In this document: positions 34,189 to 46,625 of the stretch, piece after piece
Layout: every line of letters starts with the position of its first letter
Position numbering within the stretch: the first letter of the stretch is position 1
Assembly: GCF_035046485.1 (NCBI RefSeq)
Contig: NC_085138.1
Location: forward strand, 344,300,178-344,364,177
DNA from: Aedes albopictus
Lineage: Eukaryota > Arthropoda > Insecta > Diptera > Culicidae
DNA: 64,000 nucleotides
Reading direction: 5' to 3'
The notes under the pieces: generated by a model
Databases searched by the model: none
What the model was told of the DNA's origin: nothing
Seen by the model: the letters and a program-made list of their open reading frames with translations, nothing else
Made by a program: the position numbers and the translations under genes

Positions 34189-34394
34189 AATGTTTTTAAA
34201 TTTACCATGGCAAAACATGATCATCGACCCACCAACGCTTCTTGTGTGCATTTTGTTTCTTCTCACATCAACCGGTTCGATAGCTGAGTGGTAGCGTGCG
34301 AGCCTGGCGATGTCAAGATTCTTGGTTCGAATCCGGTTGCCAACAGAAACTTTTTTTAATTGAAAATCGAGTCCATGGTAAAATTGAAAACATA
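34189..34394. mobile_element. Possible inverted-repeat unit carrying a tRNA-like sequence
   Basis: AATGTTTTTAAATTTACCAT followed by GG (34189-34210) is the approximate inverse complement of 34373-34394 (CCATGGTAAAATTGAAAACA). The tRNA-like sequence lies between the arms. This could be a small transposon that captured a tRNA, or chance. No target duplication is evident. Confidence 0.35.
34274..34345 (+). tRNA. tRNA-like sequence or pseudogene
   Basis: A box TAGCTGAGTGG (34281-34291) and a perfect B box GGTTCGAATCC (34324-34334) have normal tRNA spacing. A T7 run starts at 34351, a good RNA polymerase III stop. The acceptor stem pairs poorly and the T-stem is weak, so I do not assign an anticodon. 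It is more likely a tRNA pseudogene or SINE head than a working tRNA. Confidence 0.45.
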
Positions 34395-35300
34395 ATTCTG
34401 TTGAATTAAAACGAAACTCAGTCTGCACAAATTTAGTGGCGTTGTGCATTTAAATTGACCCTCAGAATAGTAATTTTCACCGCAAGCCGCCGTTCAGTGT
34501 ATGCATGCGCGCAGCCCGGCTCAAGTGTCGCCCTCTGTCAGCCTGTGAGAAATTGATTAGTTTTCGTTCGCCTTCGGTTGATCAGCACCAGCCAGCGTTG
34601 ATCGACTACCTATCTATCCCAATGTATTTAGCCTACTACGATAGGTGACGTACCTAGTAGCCCACAAGAAGGTAGTAAAGGGTACCTTTCCCTACAGCAG
34701 CTGTCGCGCCGTCGTTTGTCGAAGAAAGTGGTGTGTGGGATCCGATCCGACCGAAGTGGCAATCAAACGTAGATACTTCAATTTTCTACGCTATCTGGGT
34801 CCAATTTGTCCCAGTGGCACAGTAATGGGATCCCTCCACGGCCACCGGCATAGCAATCAGTGGTAACCAATTTAGTGCGATGGATATAGGTGATTGTCCC
34901 TCTGGGGGCGGTTGATGAAGATAGATGGGACCTAATTGTGGTTCCATTTGGCATGAATTATGTCACATAATACATGCGACTCTACATCATAACGATATAT
35001 CTCGAGTTTGAAGAAATTTACAACAAGGATTGGCTGAACTTTGTCGACTTAGAGTCTACTGCTTTCCTCTGTTCGACCAATTTTGAAAAATTTGGTTTGC
35101 TTTTGTTTTTATGATTTTTTGTATTAGAAAATTTAAATTTCTTCACCACAGTCTACTACAGTACTCTTGGGAGGCAGCCTACCATACGCTCTATTCAAAT
35201 TTCGAAAATGTTATATAGACAAAGGTCAGGTGAGGCGGTGGGCCTGAGCCAAAAATAAGTCTACGTAGTTTATTTAGAAGCTCCTTTAGGGATTTATCCA
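34395..35300. other. No supported gene
   Basis: A few short frames occur on both strands. No domain or repeat structure is visible before the 12-bp array begins. Confidence 0.4.
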
Positions 35301-35319
35301 GAAGTTTGATCTTTTCATT

Positions 35320-37700
35320 TTTTCGATCTAGGGATTTCTTCCGGAGCTTCTAGAGGAAGAAACTCCTGAAGCATTCCTAGAAGCCCTGGAGGATTTCTAG
35401 AAAGAACCTCTGCAAGATTCGCAGAAGAAATTTCTGAAGGATATCCAGATGGAACTTTGGGAGGATTAGCAGAAATTACTTCTGGAGGATTTCCAGAAGA
35501 TGCATCAGGAGGGCTGCAAGAAAGAACTTCTGAAGGGTTTTCAGAAAAACTTTTAGAAGGATTTTCATAAGGTACTAAAGGAGGATTTCCAGAAGGAACG
35601 TCTGAAGGATTCTAAGAAGAAGATCCTGAAGGATTCCCAGAACGAGATCCTGAAGGATTCTCAGAAGCATCTCCAGGAAAATTTCGAGGATAAACTCCTA
35701 GAGAAATTCCTAAGTCGATGCTAGAGGAAATCCTAAATAACCTCTACAAGGAATCCATATCCAAGCTTCAGATGGAACTCTTGCAGGAATGCTGAAAAGA
35801 ATTCCTGTTGAGATTCCAAAAGAACTTTCTACAGGAAGATTAGAAGAGACTCCTGGAGCCACGCTAAGACTCACAGAAAGATTTCCTGAGAGAATGTCAG
35901 AATGAACTCTTTAAAGATTCTCAGAAGGAACTTTTGATGAAATGCCATAAACACTTTTGGAGGAATTATTCTAGGTTGAGTTTTGGGGTAACACAAAAAA
36001 AGCTTCTAGATAAATATGAGAAAGAATTTCTGGCAGCATAGTTGTCCCATGCACATGGCAGTCTTAGTCTACTTGCTTCTCGAACTCCACTAGTAAGTCC
36101 ATACTACCTACATTTGGACTCTGCTTTGGGATGGTGATCGTCTTCTACACCATCTTCATTCGAAACAGTTATGGCTAGTTTCCACCTCATAAGTATAGGA
36201 CAAACCAATATTTGATCGATTTTGATGAAATTTGTATGGTATTGGTTATACATAATACACTATTACTAGTGAAAAATTAGCCATTTTACATTTTATTAGG
36301 TAATCTTTCTGAACTCCAGGAATTCGCTCAGAGATCCCTACGAGAATTGCTCTGAGATTCCCTCAGAATTTCTGCTTGGGACTCCTCCAGAAATTTCTTC
36401 CGTGATTAAGGCTTTTCCCAGCCACACTTCATTGAGATCCAAGTAGATCAGATGAAGAGAAACAATAAATAAATAAATAAATAAATAAAAAATCTCTCTA
36501 GAAATTAATTCAGGATTGCTCCAGGTGTTCTTCCTGGGATACCTAAAGGAGTTCCCTCAGAGATTCTTCCAGGAATTTATTTAGAATTGGTTCGGAACTT
36601 CCATCTGGGGTTCTTCCAGGAGTTCTCTCTAGGATTATCCCTGTAACTCCATTCGGAATTTTTTCAGAGATTCCTCCCTAGAATTCTGTAAAAATTCCTT
36701 CCGAGATTCCTCTAGAAGATTCCTATGAAATTATTCTACAAGTTTTTTTTAAGGGATTTCTCTTGGGATTCCTTCACGAATTTCTTTCAAGATTTCTCTG
36801 TTTTCAATTATTTGTCAAAACTGCTGGAGATATTCCTTTAAAAGTTGTTGGGGGGATTTCATAAGGAACTCTAGAGCAAGTCTTGGAATACTTCCATAAG
36901 GAATAAAAAAAAACTTCTGGAGTATTTCCATGCGCAAAATTAAGGAAACTTCCAGAATGAATTCCAAAATATTTAAACTGCAAGAATTCCAGATGAAGTT
37001 TTTGGGAATCCTGGAAGAATATCCTGTTTGATTCATTGGACAAATCTTAGGAGGAACTCCTGGAAGAATCTTGACTTATTTCCCAGGAGTCTGGAAGTCC
37101 TGAAGAAATTCAGGGAAAGTACCGAAAATTCCCGAAAGATAACCCGGGTGAAATTTCTGGAAAGTTCACTGATGCCACTCCTGGTGTAATCTTAGAAGAA
37201 AATCCTGGAGAAATACCAGAAGATACTATGAGAGGAACCCATAAAGTTACTCCTAGAGGAGACCTTCCTTTAAGAACCCCAGAAGAAGTTACTGGAGGAA
37301 GGATTTCCCAGATAAATAAACAATTCCTGGAGAAATCCCAAAAGGAATTCCTTGAGGATTCACATAAGAAACGCCCAGAGAAAACCTAAAGGAATCACAA
37401 AAAGTTCTGCCTTAGAACTCCTGGAATCACTGGAGGAACTCCAGAACGAATTTAAGACTGAATTTCTGTAGAAATCCTAGAAGAAGCTATTGAGAAGATT
37501 CCGGAAGAAATTCATTCGGGGATCTCCAAATAAATATTGAGTGAACCTCGAATAAAAAATACTTAAGAAATTCCGGTTGAAATTGTTGGTGGATGGTTCA
37601 AAAAAAAACTCTTGGTAGAATCTTAGAAAACACCTCTGGAGAAAACTCTGAAGGAACTCCTAGAAGTTCCCATAAAAAACTAAATAAACAAATAACTCCT
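35320..37700. repeat. Degenerate 12-bp array, strand switching
   Basis: 35320-36010 and 36830-37700 carry the CCTGGAGGAATY orientation, while 36300-36820 carries the opposite RATTCCTCCAGG orientation. Units vary and indels break the register. The middle contains a partial copy of the GCAGCATAGTTGTCCCATG repeat (36032-36110) and an A-rich insert ending in an (AATA)n run (36464-36492). Open frames here are by-products of the stop-poor unit. Confidence 0.7.
36464..36492 (+). repeat. (AATA)n microsatellite at the end of a short insert
   Basis: About six copies of AATA follow CAGATGAAGAGAAAC. The preceding 60 bases (from about 36405) do not fit the 12-bp array, so this looks like the tail of a short retroposed insert. 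Confidence 0.6.
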
Positions 37701-37734
37701 GAAAAAAAAAAATAGTACAGGATGATGTGATTCG

Positions 37735-38065
37735 CGGCAATCTACGTAGTCACCGACCTCTACCTGTTTCCATGCCTGTTTCCCTGCAGAATATTGCTTT
37801 CGCAATTCTTTCTTCTGATATTCGAACTACGTGACTAGCCCACTGAAGCATGCCATATATATTATAGACGGCGTTTTGTACGCTTGGGACATATAGCCGA
37901 AGCGGTAAACAACTCTCGCTCAGCCCAGAAGCTTTGCTTAATAGAAATTTTCTTGAATTCCTGGACATAGGGTATCATCATGCTTACCATAAGATATACA
38001 CAGCACTCTACTTCAATCCATAAATAACAGCTAACTAGTTTCGCCGGAAAGCCATGTTCTGACAT
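37735..38065 (-). pseudogene. RTE-like LINE fragment with internal deletion
   Basis: On the minus strand one piece reads HGFPAKLV followed by VECCV, the post-catalytic RT segment of RTE-like ORFs. A second, nearer 37750-37850, reads MLQWASHVVRISEERIAKAI, the C-terminal WxxHVVRM-type block. The catalytic region between is missing. It is too short to place beyond RTE-like. Confidence 0.5.
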
Positions 38066-40685
38066 TATCTATTATTTCCACTCTTTTCACTAAGTTCGCT
38101 GCATTTATATATGTAGCAATAAAATGAGGATGATGTCAAGTTTACTCTCAAAGGGTAAACATCTTATCCGTCTTTGTCAGCCTTTTGGCATAATAAATAT
38201 TTTATAATTTCAGAGCTAAAAAGTTTGAAAAAAGTTACCAAAATTGACGAATTCTGCATGGAAGTATATATATATATTATTGAGTGGATTTCGTTAAGTC
38301 AGATATTGGAATATAGTGTATTCATAAACGTCGATATGTTCGATTGTGCCTAATGATCAATTTTATTATTTTTCGATCAAGGCTTTTTCAACTTTACGAT
38401 TAATAAAATACAATTCACTTCGTATTTGTCACACTCGCCTACGCTCGTTCCCGCGTTAAATGTTAGCTTCCCTAATGATGCCACTTCGATGAAGACTTTT
38501 ATGACCCGCAGCAGCCCAGATCGTCGTCAGTACCCTACGTACTAGGTACCTACTAGTACTACAGTCAATAGTCCGTGAAATGCCAATTCGTTCCAGTTTT
38601 CCTGACTCCTCTACTTCTGTGGAGCACGAACGAAAGCAAAGGTTCGATCATCGCTTCTCTACACGAGAACTTGCTCACGTAAGAATATGCTGGGCTGGCT
38701 TCCTTGGTGCACAAACAAACAGTAGGCTGCTGTGTAGCACAGCATCAAGCGGAATTTGCAAGCAACTTTGTTGTAAGTCTTGCACGGTGCTTCGCTGACT
38801 ACTATGCTCGGGAGTACGTTTTGAAAAGGACGTATGATTATTGCAACTTTTTTTCGACAGTGTATAATTTTGTGGAGATATTTCAAGTATTTGAAAATTT
38901 CCGCATTGTACACATAAAAGTAAGATATTGATAATTGTGGCAATACACCCGGCTTTAAAACACACGTAAACTACGGAGATTTATGCACTGAATGTCCCAA
39001 AGTAGAAGTCAATGTGGCCGTTTTAGTTGACAGGGTCCCACCTCGTACTAATTGAAATGGTCTCGTTCGAGCTTGATGAAATTTATTACCCGGTATAAAA
39101 CCTTAGGTAGGTACCTACTCTGATCAGCGACGACGACGGTTCTCTGAGAGTTCAACAATATCAATAGTACCGTTCTACAGTTACAAAACTGGCGGCACAT
39201 ACGTAACGATGGCTGGCCGATCAAGACGGCGTACGGAGGCGGGTTAGCCCATTCACGTGCGCCCGTAAGGTCGTTCAGTTTGTAACGTGACTGGTTTGGT
39301 GGATCGAAAGTTTCTGGCTCTGACGAAGGGTGTAAGGCGGAGGTTTGCCGAACTGGAGCAACGAACGCTGAGCTGATAAATTCTGCTATAAAATTGCGCA
39401 TGGATCGCGTTAATTACAGGGTTTTATAACCTCAAATGTTACCTCAGTCCTGGGTAGGTATCGTAACGTGTATGAGAGCGTTCGTTCCTCAATTAATTGA
39501 TAATTGTCGGCGGCCAACCAACGCAACGCGTTGAAGCACGAGACCTCAAAACCGGTTCGAGAACCGTTGGAAAAGAATTCTTAATCGGTAATTTCCGTTT
39601 TGTCTGGCAACAATGTTTGAACGGGTTTTGAAGCGTAAGGACAATGAGGCGATCATTTGTCATTGCTATGATAGTTGGATACTGAAAGTGAAACCAAAAC
39701 AATGATAGATTATAAGGTTTCAAAAATCTGATCTCATACGACAAACAAGAAGCTGATTAATCGCCGCTCGATTCCGCGATCAGAATCACTCATTTGCCAC
39801 CTTAACTGATCGCCTACTGTGTCATTACGGACAGGTAACGCCCCTCAAGCCCCAAAGCGACTATGAATGACATGTTAACAGGTGGTCAAAGCAATCACTG
39901 ATCAACTCTGGCAAGAATCAGGTGTAGAATTTTGCACCGCGTCGTCTTTGGAGATTGATATCAACAGAACACTTTTGTGGCGACTTTCAAATTCAAATAC
40001 CTAAGCTGATAAATAATTTTACGACTCCCAACAACCACTCCCACAACGGAACCGTGGGATCCGAAAGGTCAAGTTCATACCGTTCGTTTCGTTTCGTTTT
40101 CAATTCCATTAAACCAACACCCCCAATAATGGCCACAATTGAATGTCGCTCTCGATGCGATGGAGTGAAGTCAGTACCACATAGCTGTTGCGGGTAGATA
40201 ATTATTTACCATTCAGCGCTGAACGAGCGTTATGGATCATACCTATACGTCACGAACAGCACCTTTGGCTTTGCGATCGATCCAATCCGTCATCGTCACC
40301 CGTTCGTTCGTCAGCAACGCGATTCTCAAGATGGGGGTTCCGTCAATCCACGTGCATTCGCATACCCAGTTGGACGGATGGATGGATACAACTATTTCAA
40401 GATCGCTCAAGAATTCGAACTCATTAACACCGAGCTAAATGGTTGTCGTCGTCGTCATCGTCGGTCTGGTTCTGGTAAGCTACTTACCAGTCAACCATAT
40501 ATTGGGTTTTTAACATTTGGAGCAATTAACGGTTCGTTAATATCCGTCGAGGTGGTCGTGTCGGCAGCGGGTTCTCATGGTGCACATAATGGGAAGTGTC
40601 ACAATTTAAACCGGCTCGTCATTAGAGTAAGGTGGAACTAATCAGCATTGATGGAGTCCGTTTCCAAGAGGTCGTACCTATCATG
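38066..40685. other. Long stretch without supported gene
   Basis: Overlapping frames of up to 117 codons (for instance 39048-39401 on the minus strand) show no recognisable domain and no consistent codon pattern. The segment 40150-40640 is somewhat GC-richer, with repeated GTCGTCGTC near 40444-40460. A short TA microsatellite lies at 38267-38278. Confidence 0.4.
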
Positions 40686-40850
40686 GCAAGTTTTAAAATA
40701 ATATGGAGAAATGAGCAGATTAGTCATAGAATCAAAACACGGAATAGTCAACTCAAACATGATATGTGTTCTGCAATACGCCAATGAAACCTAGTGTGTA
40801 TCAGTGGAGAACACTCAAGGGTTGCAGATGCCTGTGATATATAATTCGCA
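40686..40850 (+). mobile_element. Short fragment of the LINE 1 family
   Basis: GCAAGTTTTAAAATAATATG, then AGCAGATTAGTCATAGAAT, and GTGTATCAGTGGAGAACACT followed by CAA match 4110-4260 of LINE 1 with moderate divergence. The corresponding protein segment is SETWCVSVENTQ. No complete frame survives. Confidence 0.65.
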
Positions 40851-41595
40851 CAAGGTAGTCTCACAATTGGATCTCCGATTGTTATGTACGCCTCTGGCGT
40901 AGCTGCGCACCTTCCCATCCGACAATAACAGCTTACCCACACTACCGTAGACAGGTATAGTTAGCCTCTTTTTTCCGAGGACATTGACCAAACGTCATAG
41001 AGCCTGTAGTGTCCGGGAATGAACGCTTATCCAACATGAAGACAAGCCAAAGTCCAAATAAAGTCGTCCATGTCCCTTACATTGGTGTGAAATTTCGGGG
41101 TTCATTATAATACCTTCGTATAATAATACCTTGTACTTTTCTACAAATAGAAAACCTAGTACTCCGCTGATGTTGCTATGAGCAACTAACTACTGTTTAT
41201 ACAAATATAAACAGAAAAAATCAAACTCTGGTGGGTAACGTATCAATTCACGGCATAAATAAAACAAGGAAGGATAGTAACCTATGTAAACATCTATTTT
41301 GGATGTAAACATGTGACGTCGTTCTTATCGTTTTCACATTGATCAAATTGGTGTGGAGTACTAGATCACATATGAACGATTTGAATTACGTCATCAAAAA
41401 GCTGTCAGATTGCGGGAATATATCACCTTCTTCTGTACACCGTGGTATCAATTGATCATTTTCTTGCAACAATTTCACATTTATTTTTAATTTTAGGAAA
41501 CGGAAGTGGAAATGATAGCTATTGAAGTAGAATGCTTTGAATTACATAATATTATATATAGTATATTCAGTAATAAAAATCATCTACTTGTTATA
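40851..41595. other. No supported feature
   Basis: AT-rich sequence without frames or clear repeats; a TATATATAGTATAT run lies near 41558. Confidence 0.4.
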
Positions 41596-41599
41596 CTAA

Positions 41600-41990
41600 C
41601 AAATCGATACCCAACTACTGTGTTTCCGACTCCACTTCAGCCGTATCGGTCGGTTGTTGAATAATTCGCTGCAGCAGATTCTTGCTAAGCCACACCGGTC
41701 TTCTCCATCTGATAAGCTTGTCCTACCAAAACTCCTCCGGTTGTTCTTTCCTTTCCCAATCGTACGGAGCCACCACGTCATTGTCGACCTGTCGACTAGC
41801 TCCAGACCCAGCTTGTTTGACTCTTAGCCTCAATGTGTTCCTCGCGAACTTTTTAGTACCGTTCAAGGCTGTTTTTCATCGTGCCACGGTCCTTTGGAAC
41901 AGCCCACAAGATTCCATAGTCGATCAGGTGGTTCAGGCTAAAGCTTATCTTTGGCTCCACCCGATCTCGATCGGCTTCAGTTCCGACTAA
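41600..41990 (+). pseudogene. Possible C-terminal remnant of a LINE ORF
   Basis: The frame includes FLVPFKAVFHRATVLWNSPQ, which resembles the F..AVxLWNSLP region near the end of Jockey/CR1-type LINE ORFs. Upstream codons in this and the neighbouring frame are not convincing, and no catalytic motif is present. The call rests on one motif. Confidence 0.3.
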
Positions 41991-41994
41991 CGCC

Positions 41995-42730
41995 AAAGCC
42001 AAGGCCAAAGCCCAGTTGGGAGAGAGGGACCAGCCGCCAGGAAATCCGAACAAACTGAAAAAAAAGTTCGAATCATTCCAGAGCGCGAAACGCAATCCGA
42101 CCCACAAACCGGAACTCATCGTGTATCGTACTTTTATGAGGATCTAGCTGTAGATTTACAAGCGATTTAATGTAGTCAATCGGATTAGAAGTCTGATAAC
42201 TAAGCTGACAAATAATGCTCAGATAAATCAAAAGTGATATAAAAAGCCTAAAATCTTTGTGAACAACTGCGGTTTCGAAACGATTTTCAGCGAGCTAATT
42301 ATGACACATTGAAAATAGTTTGTTGTCATGAGCTACTACATCATCGTGTGACAAAATTAGTAAAAAATGAGGTAGTCAGCCAAACGTCAAACTTGGGTAC
42401 CGGGGACCAAATGTAGTACAAGAAGTGGTATTTACCCAATCTAAGTCCGAGTGCTACGACTTAATTTGGACTTTGGACAAGCTTAAGGCAACACTAAAGA
42501 ATCAATCGCCCGAGGAGGGAGCCCTTACTATAGCGGGTCCTGGAACGGGGGACATTGCAAGCGATCAGCGACTGGTAGAAGATGTGGTGCAAGAGCGACC
42601 TTCCAGTCAACGGGAATAATCCGGACCGTAAACGCAGTGCGCCATGGTACACCTGCCGAAGTTGCTGAGGCTGGTCGACGTCAGACACGCACGTTAGCAT
42701 GCGGCCGACGCGACGGTAGCAGATCATGTG
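41995..42730. other. No supported gene
   Basis: 42425-42730 may be further 5' sequence of the R4-like family (it directly precedes a recognisable fragment), but it has no counterpart in the first copy to confirm this. Confidence 0.35.
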
Positions 42731-42731
42731 G

Positions 42732-42989
42732 ACGAGGGAGATCAATATGTAGGTACGTTATTCGCTGCTACTTTGTCCGCAGATGATCAGGAATTCTGGA
42801 AATGTTCAACGAGAAATTCACTCGCTTTGCAAATCAGCTTGACTTAAACAAGCTGTACACAGCAGCAAGCAATTACCTATGTCTCATAATATGCTCACCG
42901 TTGCAGAAGTGGAGCATCAACCTGGAGACGCAGAGGGAATTGAGAGAGGAGAGGACAAGATCGAGCGATACAACGAGAAGGAGTTCTCA
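42732..42989 (+). mobile_element. R4-like element, 5' fragment, second copy
   Basis: GGACGAGGGAGATCAATATG, AATGTTCAACGAGA, AGCTGTACACAGCAGC and AAGATCGAGCGATAC correspond in order to 11795-12050 of the R4-like element. It stops abruptly where the 12-bp array begins at about 42990. No frame is intact. Confidence 0.65.
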
Positions 42990-44700
42990 TGAGAAATTTA
43001 TGAGAGAATCCGTGAACCAAAATATCTTGGATAAAAATTCCTGGAGGAATCACCGGAGAGTTTCTGAAGAAATCACAGGAAAAATCTCAGGAGGTATTCT
43101 TAGAAGGATTCTGGGATGTATCACTGTAGAAACCTGAGCTGAAATCCTAGAAGGAATTGCTGGAGAAAACTGTACAGGAATTTCTAGAGACACCCCATCA
43201 GGAATGCCGCAGGGAATCCAAAGAAAAAATCCTTGGAATACCTAGAGAAGTCCCTGCAAGATCCGGTAGGAGTATTCTGGAAGAATCTGAAGTGAAGGCC
43301 CTGAAGGAATCGCAGGAGGATTTTCTGAAAGACTCTCAGGAAGAATTCCAGCCATAATGATAATGGATAACTTCGTATAGGGAATCACTAGGAAGAATTT
43401 CTGGACGTATCATAGTAAGAATTTCTGGAGCAATTGCTGGAAGATTCCCAGGAGGAGTTGTTTGAGGTATTCTTGGAGAAAGGCCAAAAAGAGTTTCTAC
43501 AAGAATTCCATGCCTACAAATCTCTGGAGTAATTCCTGGATGAGCCCTTGGAGAAATCCCTGGTGAAGCAACCGGAGAAAAGCCAGGGAAAGCTCTAGAA
43601 GAATCCGTTGCATAATTTCTGAAGCACCACAGTTAGAATTTCTGGAGGAAGAATAGCTGGAAGAACCGCATGAATTGCTTGAGTTGTCACAGCTGGAATA
43701 TCTGGAGGATTTCCTAGAACTCTAGAAGCACTATAAAATTAATTTCTAGAGAAACCCTAGAATCAGCAATGCCAGGGGTATCTTAAGAGAAGTTCCTCTA
43801 ACAAATTCCTGGAGGAATACCTACAGTTCTCCTTGAAAGAATCGGTAGAACTATACTATAGGAATCCCTGACGGAATCGCAGGAAGAATTTCTGGAGGAA
43901 TCTCAGGAAGATTTCTCGAAAGTATTGCAGCAAGTAAGTATGCCAGGAGCAGTCCCTAGAAATATTTCTGAAGGAGTCATAATGGGAATTGCTTAAAGAA
44001 TTCCAGCTTTAATTCATGGAAGAAGGTCAATAGAAGTTCTTGGGTAAATCCCCTGTGGATTTTTTTGGAAAAACCTCTGTAGAAAGTCCTGGATATATCC
44101 TTGAAGAAATGTATGGAAGAATCAATGAAGGTATTTTATAGCAAAATCTCAGGGAGATCTCAGGAAGAATTTCCGGAAAAACTTTCCTAGTAGAATTCCA
44201 GTAGGTATCACAGTGAGAATTTTTAGAGAAGGGAAATTGCTGAAAGAATGCTTGAGAAATTCTAGCCACAACTCCCGGATGAAGGTTAATATAAGCGCCT
44301 GGAGGAATTCCATGAGGAATTTTTGGAATCTCTGAATGAAATCTCTGAAGGAATTCCTGGAAGAATCACCGGGGGAACTTCTGAAAGAGTCCAGGAAGAT
44401 TGCTTGAATTATTCCACCAGAAATTCCTGAAGAAATCCTAATAGAAATTTTAAGAGGAATCCTTAGAAGAATTCCAATAAGAATCATAGTAAGAATTTCC
44501 AAAGAAATCCTATCAGATATTGCTGGATCAATCTCTGCAGAAATTTCTAGTATGTACAACCCCATCAGGACTGCCTGGAGTATCCTAAGGGAAGTTTATT
44601 GAAGAAATATCGGGAAGAATCCATAAAAGAAGCCCAGAGAAATCACTGTGCGAATAGATAGAGGAATTTCTGGAGAAATCTATGGAGAAGTCTGTTGATT
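42990..44700 (-). repeat. Degenerate 12-bp array
   Basis: Units of the CCTGGAGGAATT type run through the block, for example CTGGAGGAATC and CAGGAAGAATTTC. Frames on the minus strand (44149-44565 and others) arise only because most units lack stop codons. Confidence 0.7.
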
Positions 44701-44925
44701 GTTCTTACAAACCAAATCCAAAACACCAAAACGTACAATAGTTATAGTAAGTTATTCCGGGTTTGCTTAAGTTTTGTTCAAATGTGCCATTAATAAATAT
44801 TGGAGTTATCGTGTGAAGTTTTAAATTTTAGGTGACTGTCAAGGAAAAATTCTAGGGGTGCCAAATTTGTTCTAGGGGGTGCCAGGCACACGAACGGGAA
44901 AACGGGCACGCGAAACTTCAGTACA

Positions 44926-45492
44926 ATGTCTGGGGTCACTGTCCAAAAACTGAAGGCCAGTCACCCAACCACACTCCACTCGATAATGCTTGAGAAGTCG
45001 GTTGAAGGAACAGTTTTATTACTTTGAAGTGTAGGAGTGAAGGAAAGATAAAGAGGTGGAAGACAGAGTAAGAAGTGAAGCGAAGAAGGACAGCAGAACC
45101 CCGCTGTTTTGGACAGAACTTCGGTTCTGTAGGAGTTCAAGTGCCTCCCTCCACCCCTACGTTGGGAAGATCCGGAGAGTTCCGCCGCTGACCAAGTCCG
45201 TCAACATACTCGGCCACCGGAAGACCAGAAGGGCCTGTGAATGCCGCCATCGCGTTGCTTCGCCACTCCGTACGCCCGCAGAAGAACTGTCAGGCACTAG
45301 CTGTGCACGTTGCCATCGTAGAAGACCTGGGTGGTGGTGAAAGTTAGAAGAAGGAGCCTCGAAGAAATGAAAAGGACAGGTTAGATTAGAGTGTAAGAAT
45401 TTAGGAAGAGGTAAGTGTAAGAAGAGAAAGTGGCCGGAAAAGTCCGGAAATAAATGTGTATATGTAACGTGACGTGGGTTTTTATGTACTAC
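44926..45492 (+). other. GC-richer block, possible solo LTR
   Basis: It begins TGTCTGGGGTCACTG, contains AATAAA at 45449-45454, and can be ended at a CA after ATGTACTA. This would suit an LTR, but I find no convincing target duplication and no adjoining primer-binding site or polypurine tract. It may instead be an exon of an unseen transcript. A 94-codon frame (45056-45340) is not convincing. Confidence 0.25.
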
Positions 45493-46620
45493 AGTTGTGC
45501 GAAGATCCCCTGCCTGCGATTAGCTGGTCAAGAAACATGCCGACCCTGAGATGTTGTTTCAGGGAGTCTCAGGGAGGCTGCCCTACTGAGCTAGTCGGCA
45601 GTTACAAAACACTCCAAAATGGTTTTGCAAAAAAAAAGGTTTCAAATGAAGAATCTATTCAATGGAAACATGATTACCTACTTGTTGCAGCTTATTAAAT
45701 TTCCTTTGTACCTTTGCTTCATCATTCTTTATAAAATACCTCCGTAACGAAATATCAATTTAAACAATTTAGCTAAGGATCTACCAAATTTCTAACCGCT
45801 CATGACCTTACCAAATTCAACCACACCAATTCGAGGAGACCATCCGCACCGTCCGTGGAGGCCACTCTCGATTTCAAGTGCTTGATCGAATCTGAAGAAG
45901 CCCCATCTAATTCAAGTTGATGCAACTCCAGTGAAGACCTCCTCCACTATTATAGAAGAAACAATCCAATAAATCAAACTCATCTTGCTCAAGCATTGCT
46001 CTGCGGCCGGACCGCCGTCGCCGCATTTCGATGATCACCCCCTAATTAGACCCTTCAACAGCCGATGACAGTCGAGGCCACCGATTGGAATCCATCTAGT
46101 TCAAAGTTGGTATGCGAAGCGAACCTCAACGCAGCAACAGCGGACGACCTGATTGCATTGCATTGGTGCAGTTGGAGGTCGCTGGAGGATGGGCCATTCC
46201 CTACGACGATGACGATCGCGTTGCTGTTTGGGGGATTATGCAAGATCCCCCGGTGAATCCAAAGCTACCCATCCTACACACTCCTGAACGGGGAGTAATT
46301 ACGCACCTCGTCAGCCCGAGTTGTGGGGTGGTAGCAGATTCCGATAACTGCCTACGTGCCCATCACCACCACCCAAACCCCAAATGAGCGTAATTCAATT
46401 AATTTGTGCCTCATCATCGCCGCTTGCGCTTCTTGGGAGGTTTGATTGACGCGTGTTGAGTCAGACCATTCGGAATTCACAAGGGAGAACCCCCGGCCCA
46501 GCTGACGTACTGCGCCGCGGACGACGACAATACAGCTTGCAGCCAGCAACCAGCGGGGGATGCATTTCTCAACCAGATCGATCAAAAATTGTCCATGCAC
46601 GGCGCCGGCGGTTGCTGTAC
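45493..46620. other. No supported gene
   Basis: Frames of up to 99 codons occur on both strands at 46050-46650 but overlap and have no recognisable domain. The segment 46000-46610 is relatively GC-rich. Confidence 0.35.
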
Positions 46621-46625
46621 ATATA

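Noticed and set aside
34274..34345. Functional tRNA gene
   Set aside because: Internal promoter boxes are good, but acceptor and T stems do not pair well, so no anticodon was assigned.
44926..45492. Full LTR retrotransposon
   Set aside because: Only a TG start, a CA end and AATAAA are seen; no second LTR, primer-binding site, gag/pol or target duplication was found, so it is listed only as a weak possibility.
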